Origin: an uncultured Clostridia bacterium
GTDB taxonomy: Bacteria; Bacillota; Clostridia; Christensenellales; Borkfalkiaceae
Direction of reading: 5' to 3'
DNA length: 64,000 nucleotides
Assembly (NCBI GenBank): GCA_947628505.1
Contig: CANRAD010000007.1
Location: 25,790-89,789 of the forward strand
The first letter of the stretch is position 1. Every line of letters begins with the position of its first letter. The position numbers were made by a program, and so were the translations under genes. A model generated the notes under the pieces. The model was given only the letters and a program-made list of their open reading frames with translations. It was not told the DNA's origin and made no database searches. Positions 1 through 9,500 of this stretch are shown here, one piece after another.

Positions 1-2286
1 GATTGCGGCCTCTATGCCCGTTGCGACTATCGCCGATTCCGTCTTCATGAGAGGCACCGCCTGACGTTGCATGTTGGAGCCCATGAGCGCACGGTTCGTA
101 TCGTCGTTTTCAAGGAAAGGTATGAGCGCCGTGGCAACCGAAACAAGCTGCTTGGGGCTGACGTCCATATAATCCATTTTCTCGGGAGGATACTGAGTTA
201 TGAGGTCGCGATGACGGCAACCTATGTGAGCGTTTACGAAATGATTGTTCTCGTCGAGCGGCTCGTTGGCCTGCGCGACGATATATCTGTCCTCTTCGTC
301 CGCCGTAAGATAATCCACGTGATCGGTTACCGTGGGAACGCCGTTTTCATCCTTTTCAACCTTTCTGTACGGGCTCATTATAAAGCCGTATTCGTTTACT
401 TTGGAGAACGTCGCGAGCGAGGAGATAAGGCCTATGTTCTGGCCTTCGGGAGTTTCTATGGGGCAAAGTCTGCCGTAGTGCGAGTGGTGAACGTCGCGCA
501 CTTCGAACGTGGCTCTGTCGCGGTTGAGGCCGCCGGGGCCGAGCGCGGAGAGCTTCCTCTTATGGGTGAGCTCTGCGGCCGGGTTCGTCTGGTCCATGAA
601 CTGCGAGAGCTGCGAGGAGCCGAAAAATTCGCGTATTACCGCGGAGACGGGACGGACGTTTACCAATCCCGAGGGAGTTACGTCCATTGCGTCCTGAGTG
701 GCCATGCGCTCTTTTATGAGCTTTTCGAGCCTCGCTATGCCTATGCGGAGCTGATTTTGCAAAAGTTCGCCGACGGAGCGCACGCGACGGTTGCCGAGGT
801 GGTCGATATTGTCTATCGTGCCGATGCCGTACTGCAAATCTATATTCGTGGAAATGGAAGCGACGATATCGTCGACCGTGATATGCTTGTGGTCGAGTTT
901 TTCGATTACGGGCTTGATTTCCTTCTTCTCTTCCGGATCGAGTTCGGTTTTATCGGACGCAAGCAGTTCGCAGAACTTCTTGCAAGCCTCCACGAACTTC
1001 ACCCGCGTATCTTTCCTCTTTTCCCTGTTCTTTTTGTCCTCGGGCTTCTCGTCGTCGGTTTCGGGGGTTTCCGCCGTATAATATATGGCGTTTATCTCGT
1101 CGACGTATTTTTCGGCGACGTCCTCGGCTTTCGCGCTCTTGCACTCTTCCGCGAGTCTGAGAACAAACTTATAGTTGGGATAATATACGGTGGGAAGCAA
1201 TCCGAAGAGCTTATGGGGCTTATCGGAGAGCGATTTCCAATTGACCGTGTTGTTTGCGATTATCTTATGCTTTATCTCGCCCTGTTCGGGATCTGAAACG
1301 AGCACGTAGACCTCGTTTATGCCGCTGTCCTGCATGGCGACCGCCTGCGCCTCGGTTACCGTTTCGCCGGCGTGAGCCATAATTTCGCCCGTTTCTTCGT
1401 TTATTACGTCCTCGGCAAGTTTGCAGCCGGGAAGTCTGTAAGCGAGATTGAGTTTTTTGTTGAACTTATATCTGCCCACTTTTACCACGTCGTAACGACG
1501 GGGATCGAAAAAGAGGTTGTTGAGATGCTGTTTTACGGAAGCCTCGGTGGGAACTTCGCCCGGACGCAATCTTCTGTAAAGCTCGACAAGGCCGTCGCTC
1601 TCGGATTTGGTGGTATCTTTCGCGATCGTGTTTTCTATCATCTTGTCGTTGCCGAACAGATCCATAAGCGCTCTGTCCGAACCGAAGCCGAGGGCTCTCA
1701 AAAGCACCGTTGCGCATATCTTGCGCTTTCTGTCGACGTGCACCCACAGAACGCCCTGCGCGTCCTGTTCGAGTTCGAGCCATGCGCCGCGGTTGGGGAT
1801 TACGGTGGTATCGAATATTTCCTTGCCCGATTTGTCGCGGGTGGAATTGTTATAAACGCCCGGCGAGCGGACAAGCTGAGATACTATTACGCGCTCGGCG
1901 CCGTTTATTATGAACGAGCCCGATTCCGTCATGAGCGGGAACTCGCCCATGAACACGTCCTGATCGACGATGTCGCCTCTTACCTTATTTACAAGGCGCA
2001 CCTTTACGTGCATGGGAAGAGCGTATGTTGCGTCGCGGTTGCGGCACTCTTTTTCGTCGTACTTGGGCTTATCATCGAACCAATGGTTCAAAAAATAGAG
2101 CTCGTAGTGATCGGAGTAATCGGTAATGGGCATAAAATCCTCGAATACCTCGGATATGCCTTCCTTGATAAACGCGTCATAGCTCGCCTTCTGAATTTCC
2201 ACGAGATCGGGGATATCGATGACTTCGTTTATTTTGCCGAATTTACGCCTCTCGGTTTTGCCATACTTGTGAACAGGTAAATTCAT
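1..2286 (-). CDS. rpoB: RNA polymerase beta subunit, 5' two thirds (runs off the window)
   Basis: Catalytic beta subunit of RNA polymerase. Translation of the minus strand from ATG at 2286 gives 762 residues starting [18 protein letters not shown] and ending at the window edge in an open frame, so the last third is missing. Recognisable pieces include the [20 protein letters not shown] segment and the fork-loop/rifampicin region near residues 550-600 ([15 protein letters not shown], then [13 protein letters not shown], then [19 protein letters not shown]). The main resistance positions (Q, D, H and S of that cluster) are wild type; the second Arg of the usual THKRR is Lys. A good ribosome site (AAAGGAG) lies 8 nt before the ATG. 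rplL is not directly upstream, so rpoB starts its own transcript here. Confidence 0.97.
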   Translation of the reverse strand, partial: MNLPVHKYGKTERRKFGKINEVIDIPDLVEIQKASYDAFIKEGISEVFEDFMPITDYSDHYELYFLNHWFDDKPKYDEKECRNRDATYALPMHVKVRLVNKVRGDIVDQDVFMGEFPLMTESGSFIINGAERVIVSQLVRSPGVYNNSTRDKSGKEIFDTTVIPNRGAWLELEQDAQGVLWVHVDRKRKICATVLLRALGFGSDRALMDLFGNDKMIENTIAKDTTKSESDGLVELYRRLRPGEVPTEASVKQHLNNLFFDPRRYDVVKVGRYKFNKKLNLAYRLPGCKLAEDVINEETGEIMAHAGETVTEAQAVAMQDSGINEVYVLVSDPEQGEIKHKIIANNTVNWKSLSDKPHKLFGLLPTVYYPNYKFVLRLAEECKSAKAEDVAEKYVDEINAIYYTAETPETDDEKPEDKKNREKRKDTRVKFVEACKKFCELLASDKTELDPEEKKEIKPVIEKLDHKHITVDDIVASISTNIDLQYGIGTIDNIDHLGNRRVRSVGELLQNQLRIGIARLEKLIKERMATQDAMDVTPSGLVNVRPVSAVIREFFGSSQLSQFMDQTNPAAELTHKRKLSALGPGGLNRDRATFEVRDVHHSHYGRLCPIETPEGQNIGLISSLATFSKVNEYGFIMSPYRKVEKDENGVPTVTDHVDYLTADEEDRYIVAQANEPLDENNHFVNAHIGCRHRDLITQYPPEKMDYMDVSPKQLVSVATALIPFLENDDTNRALMGSNMQRQAVPLMKTESAIVATGIEAAI

Positions 2287-2602
2287 TAAGAACTCCTTTT
2301 GGCTGTTTAGCCGTATATATTTTCACATTTCGGCGATTACCCGTATATATCTTTTCACCGGGAAGAATGCGAATGTTCGTTACTTTTTTACGGCGGGATT
2401 TTTCAAACCCGCAAACCGTCCGGACCGATTTTTTTCGTCATATATAATTTTTTTCGTTCCGGCTCTTTACAAAATCGATAATATGTTGTATAATCAAACG
2501 GTAAAAATTGCTTGATTTTGGCGTTTTTGAGCGCTTTTTTGCTTTGTATCGAGAGAGGAAAAAGCAAAATGCGGACAAAAAGCCATTTTAATACATTTTG
2601 TT
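2287..2602 (-). promoter_or_regulatory. Long rpoB 5' leader
   Basis: The 316 bases between the rpoB promoter and its ATG hold no gene. They include a short hairpin around 2391-2410 (GCGGG and CCCGC arms) and two similar repeats containing CCGTATATAT around 2311-2351. No known ribosomal-protein leader motif was recognised. The divergent promoter at 2466-2494 lies inside this leader. Confidence 0.45.
2466..2494 (+). promoter_or_regulatory. Sigma-A promoter for the S4-yitT-ispDF-radA operon
   Basis: TTTACA (2466-2471), a 17-bp spacer and a perfect TATAAT (2489-2494). Predicted start is near 2501, about 150 nt before the S4 gene. It lies inside the rpoB leader, pointing the other way. Confidence 0.7.
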
Positions 2603-2631
2603 ATTATAGCTTGTCTGCAAATTAAAGTCAA
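2603..2631 (-). promoter_or_regulatory. Sigma-A promoter for rpoB
   Basis: On the minus strand TTGACT (2631-2626), a 17-bp spacer and a perfect TATAAT (2608-2603). Predicted start is near 2596, giving a leader of about 310 nt. It faces the promoter at 2466-2494, so the two transcripts would overlap by about 95 nt. Confidence 0.75.
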
Positions 2632-2648
2632 GCGTTTTTGTGTTTTTT

Positions 2649-2888
2649 ATGAGAATTGACAAATTTCTTAAAGTTTCGAGAATTTTGAAAAGACGCACGC
2701 TTGCCGAGGAGGCCTGCGACAAGGGCAAAGTGTTCGTCAACGGGAAAGCGGTCAAGCCCGGACATCGCATAAAAGAGGGCGACGAAGTCGAGATAAACTT
2801 CGCGGGCGGTTCGCTGAAATTCAGAATAAAACTCGTTAAAGAAACGGTTAAAAAGGACGAAGCCTCGTCTATGTACGAGATAATCTGA
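2649..2888 (+). CDS. rqcP: S4-domain RNA-binding protein, RqcP/YabO-like
   Basis: A 79-residue protein that is almost entirely one S4 RNA-binding domain (MRIDKFLKVSRILKRRTLA, then GKVFVNGKAVKPGHRIKEGDEVEI). In Bacillus the homologue RqcP (YabO) binds stalled 50S subunits with RqcH and helps add poly-alanine tails in ribosome quality control. ATG at 2649 is chosen because it begins the conserved MRIDKFL; a GTG at 2640 would add three residues. No clear Shine-Dalgarno is visible. It is the first gene of an operon with yitT, ispDF and radA. Family assignment is firm; the exact RqcP orthology is inferred from size and sequence. Confidence 0.85.
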   Translation: MRIDKFLKVSRILKRRTLAEEACDKGKVFVNGKAVKPGHRIKEGDEVEINFAGGSLKFRIKLVKETVKKDEASSMYEII

Positions 2889-2899
2889 CGGAGTTTAAA

Positions 2900-3964
2900 G
2901 TGGAATCGCTGCACGTTCATTTCAAACCCAAAAATTTCATAATGCTGTTTATTGCGGGCGTTATAAACGCCGTGGGCGTAACTCTTCTTTTACTGCCTTC
3001 GAACTTTTACGACAGCGGCATCTCCGGCGTTTCCATGTTGATTATTCAACTGTTGCCCGGCAGCGTGCGCAATTACGTGCAATTGTGGATACCGCTCATC
3101 GTCCTCAATCTGCCCGTATTCATATTCGCAATGAAAAAACAGGGCATCGAATTTACTCTGTATTCGATATTTGCGATTATGGTCTATTCTCTCGCCTCGC
3201 TCGTCTTTCAGGAAGTAATACCAAGGTTCATCCCGGGGTTCTTCGAAAACGGTTCGCCCATAGGCGGCGGCGAAAGCGGAAACAGGATAATATGCGCCGT
3301 ATTCGGCGGACTGCTTTCGGGTATCGGCAGCGGAATGGCTATACGCTACGGTGGAACAATGGACGGAATGGAAAGTCTCGCCGTAATGTTTGCCAAAAAA
3401 ATCAATCTCTCGGTCGGTAACTTCGTTTTAATTTTCAACATTTTCCTTTACACATTGATCGGCGTTCTGGCGTTCGCGGGGGTTATTCCGAATAACGGCG
3501 CTTCCGACTTCACTCCCGCGCTTTACTCCATTGTCGCTTATTTTGTGGCGAGCAAAGCGGTCGACTTTATCTCCGACGGTCTCGACCAGGCCAAGGGCGC
3601 ATTTATAATTACTTCGAAATACAACACTGTGTGCCACGCGCTCTCCGAGGAATTCGGACGGGGACTTACGGTTATGGACGGCAGAGGATATTACTCGCAG
3701 TCCGAAAAACAGGTAATCTACTGCGTTATAAACCGCTTTCAGGTTGCCAAGCTCAGAGAGGTAGTATCCAGAAACGATCCGCTCGCGTTCGTTACTCTTA
3801 TGGACATAACGGACGTCATAGGCACGAGCATAAAGTATTCGCGCGTAAACGAAAAATTCTTGAAACAACGCAAGCAAGTCAACGACGCTTTCAACAATCA
3901 GGAGACGTCGCAAGATAAAACGGTGAAAAAATTCGACAACTATGATAACGGCGAAGAACCTTAA
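2900..3964 (+). CDS. YitT-family membrane protein (DUF161 + DUF2179)
   Basis: A 354-residue integral membrane protein. About five or six hydrophobic helices cover residues 12-220, with the YitT-type glycine-rich segment GGSGMAIRYGGTMDGME near 145-165 (read as GIGSGMAIRYGGTMDG). The soluble C-terminal DUF2179 domain spans about 230-310 (GAFIITSKYNTVCHAL to VTLMDITDV). The last 45 residues are polar and lysine-rich. Function of the family is unknown; transport roles have been suggested. It starts with GTG at 2900 behind GGAG, 11 nt after the S4 gene, and its end overlaps ispDF by 23 nt, which implies translational coupling. Confidence 0.85.
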   Translation: MESLHVHFKPKNFIMLFIAGVINAVGVTLLLLPSNFYDSGISGVSMLIIQLLPGSVRNYVQLWIPLIVLNLPVFIFAMKKQGIEFTLYSIFAIMVYSLASLVFQEVIPRFIPGFFENGSPIGGGESGNRIICAVFGGLLSGIGSGMAIRYGGTMDGMESLAVMFAKKINLSVGNFVLIFNIFLYTLIGVLAFAGVIPNNGASDFTPALYSIVAYFVASKAVDFISDGLDQAKGAFIITSKYNTVCHALSEEFGRGLTVMDGRGYYSQSEKQVIYCVINRFQVAKLREVVSRNDPLAFVTLMDITDVIGTSIKYSRVNEKFLKQRKQVNDAFNNQETSQDKTVKKFDNYDNGEEP

Positions 3965-5099
3965 AGTGAGCGCCATTATAGCCGCCGCGGGAAGGGGCGA
4001 ACGCGCGGGATTTCCGCGCAACAAGCTGCTCTTCCCTCTGCACGGCGAGCCGGCGCTGTATCACACTTTCGAAAAATTCAATATCCCGGAAGTCGACGAG
4101 GTGATAGTTACCTCGTCCAAAGTCGATTTCGACGAAATAGAAACTTTGGCAAAACCTTTCGGCTACAAAGTGGTTTTAGGCGGAAAAACGCGCACGGAAA
4201 GCGTTAAAAACGCTCTCTCGGAAGTTACGGGAGACATCGTGCTCGTGCATGACGGCGCCAGACCTTACGTGAGCCGGGAGCTCATTTTGAACTGTATCGA
4301 CGGCGTTGAAAGATTCGGAAGCGCAGTGTGCGGATTGCACTGCACCGACACGCTTGCCTTTTCCAATTACGGCATGATAACGGGCATGCCCGACAGAAAC
4401 TCCCTCTACCGCTTGCAAACGCCTCAGGGATTTTATACGGACGATTTAAGGCACGCTTACGAGCTTTCGGGAGACAAAATCTACACCGACGACTCATCCG
4501 TTTACGGAGAATACATAACCTTTCCGCGTATTCTGCCCGGAGACGAAAAGAACAGAAAACTTACCTTTTCGGAGGATTTCGAAAACGACTATCCTCCCGT
4601 GGCGGTTACGGGTTGCGAGAGAGTCGGGCACGGCGCGGACGTGCACGCTTTCGGAGCGGGAAATCATATTACGCTTGCCGGTGTAAAAATCAAGACAGAC
4701 TACGCCTTTGTGGCGCACAGCGACGGAGACGTTATACTTCATTCTCTTATGGACGCTCTGCTCTCGGCGGCCGGGCTCGAAGATATAGGGCATTATTTTC
4801 CCGTGAACGACGACGCATATAAGGGCGCGGACAGTTCGCTTTTGCTCGCAAAAGTCATAGGTGAAGTAAAAAAAGCGGGATATGCGCCCGTAAACATATC
4901 TGTTACCGTGCAAGCGGAAAAGCCGAAACTTGCAAAATACATAGACGCAATGAGACAAAAGCTGTCCGAGCTCGTTTCTGTGCCCCTGTCGGGCGTGGCC
5001 ATTTCGGCGGGAACTTGCGAAGGCCTCGGATTCGTGGGCAAAGGTCTCGGAATATCGGCACAGTCCACGGTGCTTTTGAAAAAGGTTTCAAATGGCTAA
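3942..5099 (+). CDS. ispDF: Fused IspD-IspF, MEP isoprenoid pathway
   Basis: A 385-residue bifunctional enzyme. The N-terminal IspD part (about 1-225) makes CDP-methylerythritol from MEP and CTP; visible motifs are AAAGRGERAGFPRNK (CTP-binding loop with Arg and Lys), VHDGARPYV, TDDSSVYGEY and PGDEKNRKLTFSEDF. The C-terminal IspF part (about 228-385) cyclises the product to ME-cPP; its zinc ligands are in GHGADVHAF and AHSDGDVILHSLMDAL, with CEGLGFVGKGLGISAQ at the end. In most Bacillota these are two genes, so the fusion is uncommon there. The CDS overlaps yitT upstream and radA downstream (8 nt). Confidence 0.95.
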   Translation: MITAKNLKVSAIIAAAGRGERAGFPRNKLLFPLHGEPALYHTFEKFNIPEVDEVIVTSSKVDFDEIETLAKPFGYKVVLGGKTRTESVKNALSEVTGDIVLVHDGARPYVSRELILNCIDGVERFGSAVCGLHCTDTLAFSNYGMITGMPDRNSLYRLQTPQGFYTDDLRHAYELSGDKIYTDDSSVYGEYITFPRILPGDEKNRKLTFSEDFENDYPPVAVTGCERVGHGADVHAFGAGNHITLAGVKIKTDYAFVAHSDGDVILHSLMDALLSAAGLEDIGHYFPVNDDAYKGADSSLLLAKVIGEVKKAGYAPVNISVTVQAEKPKLAKYIDAMRQKLSELVSVPLSGVAISAGTCEGLGFVGKGLGISAQSTVLLKKVSNG

Positions 5100-6456
5100 G
5101 AGCATTACTCAGTTCGTGTGCGCGGAATGTGGTTTTACGAGCCCGAAATGGCTCGGGAGATGTCCCACGTGCGGTAAATTCAATACGCTTGCGGAGGAAA
5201 TCGTAAAGAGCGCGGAAACGGCGGGCGGCGAACGAAAGCCGCGCGCCAAAAAGAGCAAACCGCTTTCCGAAATCACGTTCGAAAACCGCAACCGCACTTC
5301 CTCCGGAATATCGGAGTTCGACAACGTGCTCGGCGGCGGTATTGTGGCCGGTTCGCTCGTGTTGCTCGGCGGCGATCCCGGCATAGGCAAATCCACGCTG
5401 TTGACGCAGATTGCCGCCCATCTTTCCGAAACCGGAAAAGTTTTGTATTTCTCCGCGGAAGAAAGCTGTTCTCAGGTTAAAATGAGGGCGCAAAGGCTGC
5501 ATCTCAATTCCGGAAACATGCTCATCGTGAACGAAACGTGCATAGACGAACTCGAACCGGAGCTCGACGGAGTGGAATTTTGCGTTATCGACTCAATACA
5601 AGCCGTATATACGGAAGACCTCTCCTCCGCGGCCGGCTCCGTAGGGCAAGTGAGAGAGTGCGCCGCAAAGCTCATGCGCATAGCAAAGAGCCGAGGCATA
5701 ACTTTCTTTATCGTGGGGCACGTTACCAAAGAGGGCGCGCTTGCCGGTCCGAAAGTGCTCGAACACATTATGGACACCGTGCTGTATTTCGAGGGCGAAA
5801 ATCAGGAAAATTTCAGAATACTGCGCGCCGTTAAAAACAGATTCGGCAACGTTTCCGAAGTGGGTGTGTTCGAGATGACCGGCGAGGGCATCGTGGCGGT
5901 TACCGATTATTCGGGAGTTTTCCTCTCCGAGAGCCGCGGCGAAGAACCCGGTTCGGCGGTTACGCCGGCGCAGACGGGCGCAAGGTGCATGAACGTCGAA
6001 ATTCAGACTTTGGTTGCCAAAACTTCCTTCGGTCAACCGAGAAGAATGCCTCTCGGCATAGATTACAACAAACTCAATCTGCTTATCGCGGTGCTCGAAA
6101 AGAGATGCGGTTTGGGGCTGAACGCTTACGACGTTTACGTCAACGCCATGGGCGGAATGAAACTCAACGAGCCGGCGTGCGACCTTGCAATATGCGCGGC
6201 GCTCTCCTCCGCCTATTTCGGCAAACCGATAGACAAATATACCGCAGTGTTCGGCGAAGTCGGCTTGACCGGCGAAGTAAGAGCCGTAAGTTATTGCGAA
6301 AAAAGAGTGGCAGAGTGCGTTAAAATGGGCTTCAAAAAAGTTCTGCTGCCCGCGAAAAATATGAAATCGGTAGTAAAATACGCCGATAAGATATCGATTG
6401 TTCCGGTGCTGTACGTCAATACAATGATAAAGAACCTATTCAAAACCGAAAATTGA
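5092..6456 (+). CDS. radA: DNA repair protein RadA/Sms
   Basis: A 454-residue ATPase of the RecA superfamily that promotes branch migration during recombination and transformation. Order of parts: N-terminal C4 zinc finger (CAECGFTSPKWLGRCPTCG), RecA-like core with Walker A GGDPGIGKSTLL and the RadA-specific KNRFG motif (VKNRFGNVSEVG), and a C-terminal Lon-protease-like domain (from about residue 300, VNAMGGMKLNEPACDLAI). Length is normal for the family. The ATG lies inside the end of ispDF, so it is translationally coupled. A strong terminator follows at 6500. Confidence 0.97.
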   Translation: MAKSITQFVCAECGFTSPKWLGRCPTCGKFNTLAEEIVKSAETAGGERKPRAKKSKPLSEITFENRNRTSSGISEFDNVLGGGIVAGSLVLLGGDPGIGKSTLLTQIAAHLSETGKVLYFSAEESCSQVKMRAQRLHLNSGNMLIVNETCIDELEPELDGVEFCVIDSIQAVYTEDLSSAAGSVGQVRECAAKLMRIAKSRGITFFIVGHVTKEGALAGPKVLEHIMDTVLYFEGENQENFRILRAVKNRFGNVSEVGVFEMTGEGIVAVTDYSGVFLSESRGEEPGSAVTPAQTGARCMNVEIQTLVAKTSFGQPRRMPLGIDYNKLNLLIAVLEKRCGLGLNAYDVYVNAMGGMKLNEPACDLAICAALSSAYFGKPIDKYTAVFGEVGLTGEVRAVSYCEKRVAECVKMGFKKVLLPAKNMKSVVKYADKISIVPVLYVNTMIKNLFKTEN

Positions 6457-6499
6457 CGCCTCGCGCGCGATATACCATATTATATATAATAAATATAAA

Positions 6500-6537
6500 G
6501 CCGCGGAGAACTTTTGCGAGTTCTCCGCGGCTTAATT
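6500..6537 (+). terminator. Intrinsic terminator after radA
   Basis: A perfect 12-bp stem (GCCGCGGAGAAC with GTTCTCCGCGGC), 8-nt loop, followed by TTAATTTAT. It ends the operon that begins at 2501. Confidence 0.85.
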
Positions 6538-6555
6538 TATTTGCCGGAAAAATCA

Positions 6556-6589
6556 AGGCGGCGGGCTTTTGCCGCCGCCTTTTATTTTT
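6556..6589. terminator. Bidirectional terminator between radA and the giant surface gene
   Basis: An 8-bp GC stem (GGCGGCGG at 6557-6564 with CCGCCGCC at 6572-6579) followed by TTTTATTTTT on the plus strand. The minus-strand gene stops at 6591, so it probably also ends that transcript. Confidence 0.75.
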
Positions 6590-6590
6590 G

Positions 6591-9500
6591 TCAGGCCTTA
6601 TAGTCTCCGTTGGCCGTCAATCTATCCGTTCCGTAAGACGCTATGACGTTGCCGCCGTACGTGATATCGAACGAAGCGGATACGGAATAATTTGTTTTGA
6701 CTTTGTTGTATATAGTCGTATCGCTGTAAGTTACTTTCAATTGCATATCCGTGAAGGAAGCCTTGTTCGTACCGGAACACGATGCGCCGATGCCGTTATT
6801 TGCGCTATAACCTATGGTCGCTTCCGAAAGCGCGACACCGTTAAGAAGATCCTTATCTCCAGCGAGTTTGACGGTGATTTCGGCGGTAAACGTGTACTCG
6901 TTACGTCCGAATTTTGCTGTGTTCGTACTCGAACCGTTGAAACTTACCTGCGCCCACAACGCGTGAAGTTCATAGGGCTCGTCGTTGCAATTGTACGTAA
7001 ACTGAGCTTTGAGGTTGTCGACGTCGGCCTTTTTCCAACTTCCGTCCGCCGCTTTATACCACCAGCCGAGGAAGTCCGCGGACATCGAAGTGAGCTTGGG
7101 AGCCACATATCCCTCTCCGGCGGATGCAAGCGAATACGTATCGTTGAACGTGAGCGATTTTTTATAGATCTTTGACGAATAATCCTTATGCGTTACGGTT
7201 GAAGTTTCGGCGCCGTCGAATCCGTACTCGCTGTAAAGATTCAAGCGGATTGTGTTGTCCGTCCAGCGAACGTAATACGAAGCGTTTTCGCGCACGACTA
7301 TCGTTTGTACGCGGTTTGCATGCAACGAAGTGGAATCGTTATCGTATATGCCCGCGAAATCATAGCCGCTGACACGGAGAGAGGCAAACGCCGTTTCGAG
7401 ATTTACGGAAGTATCGTAAGTATAGCTGTGTTCGGAATACCACTTGCCGTTCTCTGTTTTCCAACCCGCAACCTCTATTTCGCTGTAAATCTTTATCTGA
7501 TAAGACTTCGGCGTATAGATAGCCACTATTTCGGTATCGCCCGTTACATGAATAATATCTTCCCGAATGGGCTGACCGCCTTTGTAGCCCCATATGCCGT
7601 CGTAACCCGTTTTGTTGGGAACGGGAACGGTGGAAAGATCGAGGTCGCCCTCCTCCATGAAGCCCTTTCTTATCGTTTTGGTTTCGCCGTTAACGGTATA
7701 TTCGAACGTTACGGTGAACGCGAACTCCTGCCATACCGCGGTGAGAACGAGATCTTCCTTACTGTCGATATGGTCGATAAAATGATATATTTTGCCGTCG
7801 GCGTCTTTGTAGCCGTTCAACATCATTTTTTCGTCGAACACCTCTCCCTCCGGAAGTACGAAGTGATTGTTTTCCTTGCCGTATTCTGCGTTGGTATAAA
7901 TTGTTTCGTAATACCAATAATCCCCGTCGGCGTTCCAGCCGTCAACCTCGTGCTCGCTCTTTAAAATTATCTTGCGGGAATAAGGCGCGTACCTGGCCCG
8001 CACTACGGTGTTGCCTCTGACGGTGTTTCCGCCGCCCACAACTTCCCAACCGACGAAATCATAGCCTTCGCAGGCAAGCATTGCCTCTTGCTCTTTGCCG
8101 AGATTGAGTTTCTCCGCGTCAAGCTCTATTTCGTCGCCGTAATGTTTGCCGTCCAACGTGAGAACGGTTATGTCTTCGCCGTCGACGTCCACGACGTATT
8201 TTACCGTGTAGGGAATCTGTTCCCATACTATGGTAAGAGTTATGTCGCGTTCCATCTTCATTGCTTTAAGCTGTTCGGGAGTGTATATTATCGGAGCTTC
8301 CTCGGAATATTCGCTGAATCCGGCTATTCTCCAACCCTCGAATATCGCGTCGTAACGCAAGTCGAGAGAGCTGCCGTATTCCACCGACAGCGTGCGGCGG
8401 TACTTGCCAAGCATTTCTACATAGTTGCCGTCAAGTTTATACTTGCTGTATATATAAACGGTGTATCTCTCGGGTTTGAAATCCGCATAGAGATTCGCGA
8501 GCCCGTCGAAAGACGAGAAATCGTATTCCTGCCATTCGAGCGTATAATGAGAAATTTCATCGCTTTGGGCCTTTACGTCGGGATACAATTTATCCAACTC
8601 GGAATATATTCTGTGCGTCGTCTTGTCGTACAGCACCGTTACGGAAGTTAAATACTCGTATGAGCTGTTTGCAATGCCCGTGCTGATATAGTAATTTATT
8701 GTGCCTATACCCGAGTTGCCCTTCAACGCCGAGGCCTCGGAACTGTTGCCGTTGAACGCAAGTTCGAGGTATTTGCCGCCCGAAGGAGCGGTGAGCGTCT
8801 CCCAATCGTTGTTGGCGAGAATTGTCTCTTTATCGCTTCCGTTGAGCCACTTGGAGAAGTTTACGGAAGGTTCGGTTGAATACAGATCCGCAGCCGTTGC
8901 GGCAACGTTGCCGTCCGCGGGAGTGTTGGTCCACTCGTTCTTGGGATTGCCGTAATAGAGCGCGCCGTCAACGTTGAGGTCTATATATATACTGCCTGTA
9001 AGCGTTATTCTCAGACTTGTATTCAGGTCAAGGCTGTTTATAACGTATCTCGTCTCGCCGTCGACCTTTTCCTCGTCCGCGCCGAACGAAATGCTTATAT
9101 CGCCGAGGGACATCGTCTTGTCGGAGAGAAGTCCGGAGCCGTTGAGAACTATATTCCACTTGTTTGCGGCGTCGTCGAAAGCGAACATTTTGAGATAGGT
9201 CGCAAGCTGTGCGCCGTAGTCCTGCTTCAACGTTACTTTCTCTTCCTTCGACTGATCGGTCTTTGCGAACTCGTCGGTTATTACCGAGCCGAGATTGAGC
9301 AAGAAACCTATCTGATTAAGAGCGTCCGACGAGAACGCTTCCGACGTCATGGCGCGGTAAATAGTCTCGCCTCCGGAAACGCGCTTCATATAAATCATTC
9401 CGCCCTTTATGGTTATGTCTGCAACGCCGTCGTCGTTTATGAGAGTAACAAGGCCGATAGCCTTTGTCTTGGGATAGGTTATCCTGAGATTGAGGGCTAT

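Noticed and set aside
67..1296. 409-residue open frame on the plus strand
   Set aside because: It is the antisense of rpoB; the minus strand gives unmistakable RNA polymerase beta sequence.
1372..2280. 302-residue open frame on the plus strand
   Set aside because: Antisense of the rpoB N-terminal part; no homology-like features.
6591..6800. LPXTG-type sorting signal at the end of the giant protein
   Set aside because: The C-terminus ends in ordinary sequence without LPXTG, hydrophobic stretch or basic tail; anchoring is N-terminal.
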